NCBI RefSeq assembly: GCF_000374005.1
Contig: NZ_KB893171.1
Coordinates: 76,157 to 140,156, forward strand
DNA length: 64,000 nucleotides
Reading direction: 5' to 3'
DNA from: Kiloniella laminariae DSM 19542
GTDB lineage: Bacteria > Pseudomonadota > Alphaproteobacteria > Kiloniellales > Kiloniellaceae
Part shown: positions 57,259 through 64,000 of the stretch, in pieces
How the letters are laid out: each line of letters opens with the position of its first letter
Numbering within the stretch: position 1 is the first letter of the stretch
The notes under the pieces: model-generated
Seen by the model: only the letters and a program-made list of their open reading frames with translations
Database searches by the model: none
What the model was told of the DNA's origin: nothing
Program-made: the position numbers and the translations under genes

Positions 57259-57945
57259 CTATTCCATGGCCTGCCGCAAGGCGGCAGCCCCTGCCAGGGG
57301 GGCGATTAAAAGTGAAACCAGAAAAATAGCTCCAAGAAAAAAAAGCTGCGGTTTGGCATTTGCCAGCACAGCTCCGGCTTCCAGGCTGTTCATGGCAGCA
57401 TCAATTGCCCCAACCCCGAAGATCAGGGTCGGGATATAAAGGGGTAAAACCAGCAGGGGAATCAAAACACCTCCCCGTCTGGCGCCAAGGGTAAGTGTGG
57501 CAGCGATGGCACCGATCAGGCTCAGGCTCGGCGTGCCGAGAGCCATGGCAATTATCAGGATAAGAAAGGCGTCGCTGTCCATGTTGAACAGCAGGGCAAT
57601 CAGCGGTGCTGCTGCCATCAAGGGCAGGCCGGTTGTCAGCCAGTGTGCCAAAACTTTTGCCAGGACAGCCGATTCCAGGGATGCTCGGGAAAGAACGAGC
57701 TGTTCCAGACTGCCGTCTTCATAGTCAGCAAGGAACAGGCGCTCGAGGGAGAGTAAAACCGACAGCAGTGCCGTCACCCAGATGATGCCGGGAGCGATTC
57801 GCGCCAGAAGGTTGGGTTCCGGCCCCAGTCCAAAGGGAAAGAGTGTGGCCGTGAGAATGAAAAACAGAACCGCCATGATTATGTCGGAGCGTTGTCTCAG
57901 TGACAGATGCAGATCCCGGGTTACAATGTTGAGAAAAGCCTTCAT
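57259..57945 (-). CDS. ccmB: haem ABC exporter permease CcmB
   Basis: 228 residues with six membrane helices and the CcmB pattern RDLHLSLRQRSDIIMAVLFF, LFLADYEDGSLEQLVLS. It pairs with CcmA for ATP-driven release of haem-loaded CcmE. Start overlaps ccmA stop by 4 bp. Confidence 0.95.
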   Translation of the reverse strand: MKAFLNIVTRDLHLSLRQRSDIIMAVLFFILTATLFPFGLGPEPNLLARIAPGIIWVTALLSVLLSLERLFLADYEDGSLEQLVLSRASLESAVLAKVLAHWLTTGLPLMAAAPLIALLFNMDSDAFLILIIAMALGTPSLSLIGAIAATLTLGARRGGVLIPLLVLPLYIPTLIFGVGAIDAAMNSLEAGAVLANAKPQLFFLGAIFLVSLLIAPLAGAAALRQAME

Positions 57946-58628
57946 ATCCAGCTTTCCTCCAGGCTTTCCTGCTGGAGCAGTGACGTATTGTAGAGCGGGC
58001 TGAAATCGCTGAGGTTCATGCGTTTCGGGCTGTCGAGGTCAATTGCGGTGTGTGTCGCCAGAATGACGGCTCCCCCCTTTTCCCGGTGTCTGCGAATGGC
58101 CGTTTCAAGCAGGGCGACCGAACTGACATCAAGGCCAACAGAAGGTTCATCGAGCAGCCAGAGTGGTTTGTCTGTTGCCAGCAGGCGGGAGAGGGTCAGT
58201 CGTCTGCTTTGCCCGGAAGAGAGCAGGTTTGCAGGTGTGTCTTTCAGGGAGAGCATATTGAACTGGTCCAGTGCCTGCTCGAGTCCGGAAAGATCCTGCG
58301 ATTTTTTGGGTGAACACCCTGCCCAATAGCCCAGATTCTCAAGAACGGTGAGGACCGGCTTTATGGCGTTACGATGGCCAATATAGTGGATTTTCTGTTG
58401 ATAAATTTCGGGTTCCCTGGTCGCGTCCTGTCCCTGCCAGAACAGGCTCCCGTTTCTAGGGCGAATCAGGCCGGAAAGCAGTCGTATCAGACTTGATTTT
58501 CCGCTGCCGTTTGGTCCCTCAAGAACAAGGACCTCCCCTTTGCCGATTGATAAATCAAGTCCGGCAAAAACAGTCCTGCCGCCTCTGATGCAGGTGAGTT
58601 TCTCGCCGATAAATAGGCTTTGGCCCAA
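57942..58628 (-). CDS. ccmA: haem ABC exporter ATP-binding protein CcmA
   Basis: 228 residues. Walker A EGPNGSGKSSLIRLL, signature LSSGQSRRLTLSRLL, Walker B LWLLDEPSVGLDVSSV and the H-loop ATHTAIDL are intact. It appears to start with TTG at 58628, 8 bases after an AAGGA ribosome site; no ATG is near. First gene of the ccmABCDEFGHI series on the minus strand. Confidence 0.94.
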   Translation of the reverse strand: MGQSLFIGEKLTCIRGGRTVFAGLDLSIGKGEVLVLEGPNGSGKSSLIRLLSGLIRPRNGSLFWQGQDATREPEIYQQKIHYIGHRNAIKPVLTVLENLGYWAGCSPKKSQDLSGLEQALDQFNMLSLKDTPANLLSSGQSRRLTLSRLLATDKPLWLLDEPSVGLDVSSVALLETAIRRHREKGGAVILATHTAIDLDSPKRMNLSDFSPLYNTSLLQQESLEESWI

Positions 58629-58800
58629 TATGCTGTTCCTTGACTCGTCGTGCGGGAAGCAAAGCCATGTGGTGAAGGCTGCTTACCTATCATGATCACT
58701 TCTTCTGCTTGCGTATAACAAAAAAATACCCCTGCCGCCAATCGGGTGTTTCCTTATGACGCAGGGATAAGGCAGGGATGGGAGTAATCATAAAAGAAGA

Positions 58801-58832
58801 TGCAGTTGCCGGTCGGGTGGCCGGCAACTGCA
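58801..58832. terminator. strong hairpin, possible terminator of the acyl-CoA ligase gene
   Basis: Twelve-bp perfect stem TGCAGTTGCCGG / CCGGCAACTGCA with an 8-base loop. On the minus strand it is followed by TCTTCTTTT, a weak T-rich tract. Confidence 0.6.
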
Positions 58833-58874
58833 GAGTCCAGCTTTGGGGTAACGTGGAGATCTTCAGGATCTCGT

Positions 58875-58900
58875 ACATAGAGAGGGGAAGCTCTCTATGT
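58875..58900. other. perfect 10-bp hairpin
   Basis: ACATAGAGAG and CTCTCTATGT pair perfectly around GGGAAG. It lies downstream of the acyl-CoA ligase gene, close to a third stem-loop (GAGATC-TTCAG-GATCTC, about 58856). No T-run, so not an obvious terminator. Confidence 0.5.
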
Positions 58901-58979
58901 GTTGAAGAATGGAATTGAAATGCGAAGGGACTTTGCCGTAAATGTGGCGAAACAGTGATTTCTGGGCAAACCCTTTGTC

Positions 58980-60644
58980 TCAGCTGTCCCCCGGCTGTGG
59001 GAGCCTTTTGCGGAGCTCTGCCTTGGCAGGTTTTCCACTTGGGGTTCGGGGCATATCTTCAAGCAGAGTCATACTGGTCGGTATCATGAAACGGCTCATT
59101 CGGGAGGTGCAAAATTTTTGCAGCTCTTCGAGTTTGAGTTCTGCATTCTCGCGCAGGGTGATGAAGGGGTGAACGGTTTCTTCTCCGATTCCGTCCGGAG
59201 CTCCCAGAACGGCACAGTCCTCAACAGCGGGATGGGAAAGAATGACCTCTTCGATTTCATAGGCGGAGACCATTTCTCCCTTAACGCGGATCCTTTCTGA
59301 AATACGCGCAACCCAATAAAGGTCACCTTCTTCGTCGAGGCGGGCAAGATCTCCCGTATGGAACCACAGGTTTTGCCATGTTTTCAATGTTTCTTCCGGC
59401 ATGCCGATATAACAAGAAGCCATGATTGCAGGCTCTTTCGGGCGCAGGATCAGTTCACCAATAGCGCCCGTAGGCAGGGGATTGTCCCGGTCATCAACAA
59501 TAGCTACCTCGTAACGGTCAAGAACCTTGCCAGCACCTTTTTTATGAAAGAGGGGCAAAGCAACAGATCCGGCATCGGTTGAGCCATATCCTCCGCCCCG
59601 GACGAGCTTGACCCTGAAGCGTGCCTCAAAGGCATCATGATCGACGGGAAGCGGAGTTCCCCAGATAAAGCGCAGTCGGTGTTGTGTCTCTTCTGGACAG
59701 ACCGGTGCTGCCCAGAGCAATTGCTGAACTGACCCGAGTGCCATAAACCAGCTTGCCTGGTATTTACAGATTTCGGGCCAGAAATTTCGCAGGCTGAAAC
59801 CTTGCCGGATGACGGCGCGGGCGCCAACCATCATTGCAGGCAGCACATCATATTGAGCTGCGCCACAATGGAAGAGAGGGTAGGGGCTATAGACACAATC
59901 ACTTTCGCCGAGATCAAAGGCTTCCAGCATGGATTCTGCGGCACGAACGGATGAGCGGTGCGGTATGGCGCATCCTTTGGATACGCCAGTTGTGCCTGAG
60001 GTAAACAGGATAGTTGCCGTTTCATCGTCGGGAGTATCAAGCGCACAGTTGCTGGTGCAATTGTCGAGAACATCGTTGAGGCAGAGCATGGTTCTGGTTG
60101 GGAAACGTGGAGCCGAGCGTGCGGTGTCCTGTGAATCGTTGGTCAGGATAAAGCGGTCCAGTTTTGGCAGTTCTAGCGCGATCTCTTCGATGACATCAAG
60201 GTAATCAACCGAGGTGATCAGGGTTGTTAGGCCTGTAAGGTTGATCATGCGTTTAAGTGATACCCCGCGGAAGGTGCTGTTGATTGAAACCTCGATTGCT
60301 CCGATTTTTTTCAGAGCATAGGAACAGGCAAGGAAGTCAATCGAGTTTGACAGCATAATGCCAACATATTCTCCAGCAGCTATCCCGTGATCTTTCAGAC
60401 CATGGGATAGGCGGTTAACCCGTGTGTTGAATTCATCATAGGTCAAAGTCTCCCCAGTTTCGGCCTGGATAATGAAATCGTTATCCGGGAACCGGGCTGC
60501 TTGACGTTCGAGAAGAAGGCCAAGATTCATCCTTAATCCGGGAGTGTCGTGATGACTCTTCTCTCCTGGGAGTTTGTTCTGAAGCTTGAATGTGGTGAAG
60601 TTTTCTTTGTTTTCAGTAGGGATTGAAACGCCATCCATAATCAT
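58980..60644 (-). CDS. AMP-dependent acyl-CoA ligase (CaiC-like)
   Basis: 554 residues of the ANL superfamily. The phosphate-binding motif ILFTSGTTGVSKGC, the adenine motif GGGYGSTDAG and the A8 motif ISERIRVKGEMVSAYEIE are intact, and the catalytic lysine is in PRTPSGKPAKAELRKR. It activates an organic acid as acyl-AMP, then acyl-CoA; the pattern is nearest to crotonobetaine/carnitine-CoA ligases, but no carnitine genes are near. It is divergent from a LysR-type regulator 77 bp away, which probably controls it. Confidence 0.9.
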   Translation of the reverse strand: MIMDGVSIPTENKENFTTFKLQNKLPGEKSHHDTPGLRMNLGLLLERQAARFPDNDFIIQAETGETLTYDEFNTRVNRLSHGLKDHGIAAGEYVGIMLSNSIDFLACSYALKKIGAIEVSINSTFRGVSLKRMINLTGLTTLITSVDYLDVIEEIALELPKLDRFILTNDSQDTARSAPRFPTRTMLCLNDVLDNCTSNCALDTPDDETATILFTSGTTGVSKGCAIPHRSSVRAAESMLEAFDLGESDCVYSPYPLFHCGAAQYDVLPAMMVGARAVIRQGFSLRNFWPEICKYQASWFMALGSVQQLLWAAPVCPEETQHRLRFIWGTPLPVDHDAFEARFRVKLVRGGGYGSTDAGSVALPLFHKKGAGKVLDRYEVAIVDDRDNPLPTGAIGELILRPKEPAIMASCYIGMPEETLKTWQNLWFHTGDLARLDEEGDLYWVARISERIRVKGEMVSAYEIEEVILSHPAVEDCAVLGAPDGIGEETVHPFITLRENAELKLEELQKFCTSRMSRFMIPTSMTLLEDMPRTPSGKPAKAELRKRLPQPGDS

Positions 60645-60719
60645 GACCTTGGTTCAATTGGTTTTCATATGAACAGTAATTTTTGATGATCTGAATCGTC
60701 AACTTGCATAATCAGGACG

Positions 60720-60729
60720 TTATGCATAA
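60720..60729. promoter_or_regulatory. palindrome TTATGCATAA over the LysR gene start
   Basis: A perfect 10-bp palindrome that includes the predicted ATG at 60722. Its right half, with the sequence TGCATAATC, is repeated 18 bp upstream (60705-60713). Such direct and inverted repeats in a divergent LysR promoter suggest an operator. Confidence 0.35.
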
Positions 60730-61657
60730 TCTGAGAGTTATGTTAAACCTGCGCCGAAATATTCCTCCTCTGGGTTCTCTTGTGGCCTTTGAGGCCGCTG
60801 CACGCCATATGAGCTTTACCCGTGGCGCCAATGAACTTGGTGTGACCCAGGTTGCCATAAGTCGCCAGATCAAGGCGCTGGAGGAGTTCCTGGGTGTGGG
60901 GTTGTTTGAACGTCTCAATCGCACGGTTCGACTGACACCCGAAGGAGTTAAGTTTCAGCAGGTTGTTACTGGGAGCCTGACCCAGATTGCAACCACGGTT
61001 GTTGATTTTCAGAAAGGAAAAGGCAGCAATTATCTGGTGGTGGGCACGACGACGGCTTTTTCAGCCTATTGGTTGATGCCGCGTCTGGCAAAATTTCATG
61101 CAGCCTATCCTGAAATCGACCTGCGTTTTGCCGTTGATGACAAGTGTGTGGATCTGAGGGCAGCTGGTATTCATGTCTCGATACGATATGGAAGCGGTAC
61201 CTGGAGTGGATTAACTTCGACATACCTGTGCGATAGCGAGGTTTTGCCCCTTTGCAGTCCGGCTTACTGGAAGGCCCGCCCGCAGGTAGACGATCCCCGG
61301 GTGCTGCTGGACGAGTTCTTAATCGACTTTGACTATGTAATTGATTCTCGCTGGTCGAGCTGGTTTGAACATTTTGGCGTAGAGGTGGATAAAAATCCGG
61401 CGGATATCTCAATTGACGCTTATACCTCTATGGTGCAAGCCGCTCAGAACGGACAGGGGATTGCCCTGCTCAGCTCTCCTCTGGTGGACGATTTAATCGA
61501 TAATGGCTCGCTGATTGCGCCGACATCCCTTCCGCGACAAAAACTGTCGGGAGGCTATTATATTGTGGCTCCCAGAAAGACTGATCCTTGTCCTGCACTG
61601 GATATTTTCCAGAAGTGGGTTTTGCAGGAAATGTCACAGGAAATAACTCCGGAGTGA
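60722..61657 (+). CDS. LysR family transcriptional regulator (GcvA-like)
   Basis: 311 residues from ATG 60722, with CAGGACG as a ribosome site; TTG 60704 and ATG 60740 are other in-frame starts. The winged HTH reads SFTRGANELGVTQVAISRQIKALEE (key part VTQVAISRQIKALE) and the effector domain follows from about residue 95. The opening PPLGSLVAFEAAARHMSF is typical of the GcvA subgroup. Divergent from the acyl-CoA ligase gene, its likely target. Confidence 0.92.
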   Translation: MHNLRVMLNLRRNIPPLGSLVAFEAAARHMSFTRGANELGVTQVAISRQIKALEEFLGVGLFERLNRTVRLTPEGVKFQQVVTGSLTQIATTVVDFQKGKGSNYLVVGTTTAFSAYWLMPRLAKFHAAYPEIDLRFAVDDKCVDLRAAGIHVSIRYGSGTWSGLTSTYLCDSEVLPLCSPAYWKARPQVDDPRVLLDEFLIDFDYVIDSRWSSWFEHFGVEVDKNPADISIDAYTSMVQAAQNGQGIALLSSPLVDDLIDNGSLIAPTSLPRQKLSGGYYIVAPRKTDPCPALDIFQKWVLQEMSQEITPE

Positions 61658-62019
61658 TCCTTGGGGGTGATTCCCGGGATGTTCCTGGAAAGAAGAGACG
61701 CTGGCCTTCGATTCTTTATTCCTATTTTGAATTAGTCCCTTGCTTGCGAGGAGTCCACCCATGCAGATTTTCTGGGATTCAGGGTTTTTGGCTCCAGAAT
61801 TTTTGTTGTTGGGTTCTGGGCTGCCATTGCCTCAGGCAGAAAATATACCAAGAAGATATTTGAGATATTTTCATATTTATCAAATGGATAAGTGGTTGTT
61901 GTCGTTTTTTGATCGTAATTGTGCGTAATTGGATCATTTTTTTTCTTGCTAAATCACGATATAAAGATATTGTTATATTGAAATTGAGGCGCTGTCGAGA
62001 CGCAGGCGGGAGAAGTTGT
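61658..62019. other. AT-rich upstream region of the ArsR-methyltransferase gene
   Basis: 362 bp. It has no supported gene; several GATATT-like repeats occur between 61850 and 61980, including the palindromic site at 61957. No SAM or cobalamin riboswitch core could be recognised by eye. Confidence 0.5.
61957..61980. promoter_or_regulatory. candidate ArsR-type operator
   Basis: Half-sites CGATATAA (61957-61964) and TTATATTG (61973-61980) are inverted repeats with one mismatch around AGATATTG. It lies 40-63 bp before the ATG at 62020, where a self-regulating ArsR protein would bind. Confidence 0.5.
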
Positions 62020-62961
62020 ATGGATGTATTGTTAAAAGGCCTACAGTCGATTGCCGAACCGACGCGTTTACGCGTTCTCGGGCTCTGTGCCCATGCCGAA
62101 CTGACCGTCAGTGAACTGGTTCATATCCTCGGGCAGAGCCAACCCCGGGTGTCCCGGCATCTCAAGCTTCTGATGGAGGCGGGTCTGCTGGAGCGAAACC
62201 AGGAAGGTAACTGGGCTTATTTCCGGCTTTCCGAAAAACAGCCCTGCTCGGAACTGGCTCGTCTGATTATTGATCTGATTCCGGATAATGATCCCAAACT
62301 GACACTGGATCTGCAACGTTTGCAGAGTATCAAGGAAGAACGTGGCCGCAAGGCACAGGAATATTTTGGCAAGAATGCAGCTGTCTGGCACGAGATACGT
62401 TCCTTGCACATAGACAGTTCTTTGATTGAGAACGCGTTTCTCGCGCGGTTCCATGAACAGGACGTCGGCGAGCTTCTTGATATCGGAACAGGTACGGGCC
62501 GGGTTTTGGAGCTGGTGGCAAGCGATGTAAAGGCCGCGGTTGGGGTTGATATCTCTCGCGAGATGCTGGCCATTGCCCGCAATAACATTGATCGGGCAGG
62601 GCTTGGTAACTGTCAGGTTCGCCAGGGTGATATGTACCAGCTTCCCTTTGCCAGTGACCGGTTCGATGCCGTGAGTCTGAATATGGTGCTGCATTATGCC
62701 CTGGACCCGCGAATGTGTCTGCGCGAGGCAGCCCGCGTTCTTAAACCGGGTGGCCGGGTGATACTGGTGGATTTCGCGCCCCACCGTATGGACAGCCTGC
62801 GAGATGATCATGCACATCACTGGCTGGGTTTCGAAGATACACAGATAGAAGAGTTTTGTTCCGAGGCGGGGTTGACCCTGTCACCAGCAGAACACCTTCC
62901 AGGGGATCCGCTGACCGTCTGCATCTGGACAGCGCGTCGCGATCCCGAAGCGGAGTCATAA
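62020..62961 (+). CDS. ArsR-family regulator fused to a SAM-dependent methyltransferase
   Basis: 313 residues from ATG 62020, with a GGCGGGAG ribosome site. Residues about 5-80 are a winged HTH of ArsR type (EPTRLRVLGLCAHAELTVSE, SQPRVSRHLKLLMEAGLLE) lacking the usual CVC metal site. After a linker, a class I methyltransferase begins near 150 with DIGTGTGRVLELV at 154 on, DISREMLAIARNN, and the VLKPGGRVILVDF strand. This architecture is known in SahR-like regulators that sense S-adenosylhomocysteine, and the next genes are metF and metH-like. Whether it methylates anything is unknown. Confidence 0.88.
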   Translation: MDVLLKGLQSIAEPTRLRVLGLCAHAELTVSELVHILGQSQPRVSRHLKLLMEAGLLERNQEGNWAYFRLSEKQPCSELARLIIDLIPDNDPKLTLDLQRLQSIKEERGRKAQEYFGKNAAVWHEIRSLHIDSSLIENAFLARFHEQDVGELLDIGTGTGRVLELVASDVKAAVGVDISREMLAIARNNIDRAGLGNCQVRQGDMYQLPFASDRFDAVSLNMVLHYALDPRMCLREAARVLKPGGRVILVDFAPHRMDSLRDDHAHHWLGFEDTQIEEFCSEAGLTLSPAEHLPGDPLTVCIWTARRDPEAES

Positions 62962-62965
62962 AAGA

Positions 62966-63829
62966 ATGAAAAAACCTGATATCAGTTTTGAGCTGTTCCC
63001 CCCGGCCACAGAGGCCGGGCACAAGAGCCTCTATAAAACCGTTGAGCGGTTGAAGGGTTTTAACCCTCACTATTATTCTGTCACTTATGGTGCCGGCGGT
63101 TCCGGGCAGGAGAAGTCAAAAGAGCTGCTCCAGGAACTCGCAGGTGAGAAGAGCTTGCCGATTGCAGCTCATATCACTCTGGCAGGGGCCACCCGCAGCG
63201 ATATTCTGGCAACTGTTTCCAACTGGAAAGATCTTGGCATCAAGCGCCTTGTTGCTTTGAGGGGGGATGCGGCGGAGCCTGGGCAAGCTTTCAAGGCGCA
63301 TCCGGAAGGTTTCGCTGACTCAATAGAGCTTGTTGCAGCACTTCGCGAACTCGGGTCATTTGAGATCGCGGTTGCGGCCTATCCGGAAGCTCACCCTGAC
63401 AGCCGCTCGCTGCAGGCTGATCTTGACTATCTCAAGCGCAAACAGGATGCCGGGGCAAGCTCTGCCATTACCCAGTTCTTTTTCGAAGCGGACAGCTTTT
63501 GCCGCTTTGAAGAGGCCGCAAGGGCTGCTGGTATTACCATTCCTCTTATTCCCGGGATTTTACCGATCAACAACATCGTCCAGCTGCACCGCTTTGCTGA
63601 TCGCTGCGGCGCCCGGATCCCTGCCTGGGTTTCAAAGGCGTTTGAAGGCCTTGAGGATGATCCTGAAACTTCGGCTGCTGTAGCCGTTTCCCTCTGTCTC
63701 GATCTTTGTCGGGATCTGCTGGATCAGGGCGTTGATGCCTTTCACTTCTATACACTTAATCGTCCCCAACTTACCGAAGCTGTCTGCCGTCTTCTGGCGC
63801 TGCAGGCCGAAACGAAGGAGGCCGCATAA
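62966..63829 (+). CDS. metF: methylenetetrahydrofolate reductase
   Basis: 287 residues, bacterial MetF length. It reduces 5,10-methylene-THF to 5-methyl-THF with FAD, supplying the methyl for methionine. The pattern DISFELFPP, SVTYGAGGSG, AHITLAGATRSDIL, and FHFYTLNRPQL near the end is clear. It lies 4 bp after the regulator gene and its stop overlaps the next start by one base (TAATG), so the three are one operon. Confidence 0.96.
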   Translation: MKKPDISFELFPPATEAGHKSLYKTVERLKGFNPHYYSVTYGAGGSGQEKSKELLQELAGEKSLPIAAHITLAGATRSDILATVSNWKDLGIKRLVALRGDAAEPGQAFKAHPEGFADSIELVAALRELGSFEIAVAAYPEAHPDSRSLQADLDYLKRKQDAGASSAITQFFFEADSFCRFEEAARAAGITIPLIPGILPINNIVQLHRFADRCGARIPAWVSKAFEGLEDDPETSAAVAVSLCLDLCRDLLDQGVDAFHFYTLNRPQLTEAVCRLLALQAETKEAA

Positions 63830-64000
63830 TGCGTACTTTTATTGATGCTTTGAACAGCCGTGTTCTATTGACTGACGGCGATATTAAACCTGCATTGAAT
63901 AAACTGGCCCTCGACATGCAGCGTTTCGGCTTTGGTCACGAGGACTGTGATGTTGCTTTGAACATTACGCGTCCCGACGTGATTGCGGCAATCCACCGCG
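63829..64000 (+). CDS. metH: homocysteine S-methyltransferase domain protein, N-terminal part (metH-like), cut by window end
   Basis: 57 codons are visible. The sequence RVLLTDGDIKPALNKL and NITRPDVIAAIHR resemble the start of the homocysteine/BHMT-type domain of methionine synthase (usually LLxDGxMGT then LNxTxPDVI). The glycine-rich loop differs from the usual DGAMGT. Context after metF favours methionine synthase, B12-dependent if the full MetH. The rest lies beyond the window. Confidence 0.7.
   Translation, partial: MRTFIDALNSRVLLTDGDIKPALNKLALDMQRFGFGHEDCDVALNITRPDVIAAIHR

Larger units (their letters stand above)
58629..58979. other. structured intergenic region between acyl-CoA ligase and ccmA
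   Basis: 351 bp. No gene of note. It contains three stem-loops within about 100 bp (58801-58832, 58855-58871 and 58875-58900), plus on the minus strand a GC-stem followed by seven T residues near 58720. The region may hold the 3' UTR of the ligase gene, terminators, or a small RNA, plus the ccmA promoter. Confidence 0.5.

Overview
This window is a stretch of chromosomal core genome from an alphaproteobacterium of moderate GC content. The evidence is the dnaA-dnaN-recF-gyrB block, the mutM/ubiE divergent pair leading into ubiB-coaBC-dut, a RegB/RegA-type redox two-component pair, a full System I cytochrome c maturation cluster (ccmABCDEFGHI), B12 genes, and proteins typical of marine Rhodospirillales/Kiloniellales-like bacteria. 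No genus can be fixed from sequence alone. I saw no rRNA, tRNA, insertion sequence, prophage or CRISPR array.

Layout. 0-7.4 kb: an Lrp/AsnC regulator (+), then a minus-strand block ubiE-ubiB-coaBC-dut-Rrf2 regulator-cysK-moeB (ubiquinone, CoA, dUTP, cysteine/sulfur). 7.5-10.0 kb: mutM, a secreted hypothetical, an enoyl-CoA hydratase and rpsT. 10.5-19.4 kb: dnaA, dnaN, recF, gyrB and a class A penicillin-binding protein. 19.4-31.2 kb: mixed single genes (MFS efflux pump, Sel1/peptidoglycan-binding protein, YgjP-like protease, SCO1, EI24 protein, lipoprotein, DUF2244 protein, uracil/xanthine permease, divergent CobD/CbiB homologue, SYLF protein, GMC oxidoreductase). 31.4-36 kb: a PiT phosphate transporter with a Pho box, then cobC-like, cobS and cobT. 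36-41 kb: an ABC-2 exporter divergent from regB, then regA, then a degenerate EAL protein. 41-47.3 kb: hldE, a small membrane protein, carbonic anhydrase, tag, CreA-like protein, MscS channel, and an acidic helical protein ending in a FliM-like motif. 47.7-50.9 kb: a polar amino-acid ABC transporter. 51.2-58.6 kb: ccmA to ccmI. 59-61.7 kb: an acyl-CoA ligase divergent from a LysR regulator. 62-64 kb: an ArsR-methyltransferase fusion, metF and the start of a metH-type gene cut by the window edge.

How the genes connect. The respiratory theme is strong: ubiquinone synthesis (UbiE, UbiB), cytochrome c maturation, SCO1 for oxidase copper and RegB/RegA for quinone/redox sensing. B12 late-assembly genes match the need of a B12-dependent methionine synthase, whose homocysteine-binding part seems to begin at the right edge beside metF. 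CysK, with its own Rrf2 regulator, feeds the same sulfur amino-acid economy.

The most interesting signals are regulatory and at the level of uncharacterised proteins. They are three palindromes spaced exactly 30 bp apart upstream of the amino-acid ABC operon, an ArsR-methyltransferase fusion with a palindrome in front of methionine-cycle genes, a Pho box in front of pit, a CheZ-like or CheY-binding candidate with a C-terminal FliM-type peptide, and a cluster of strong hairpins between the acyl-CoA ligase and ccmA. No clearly new multi-gene system was found.
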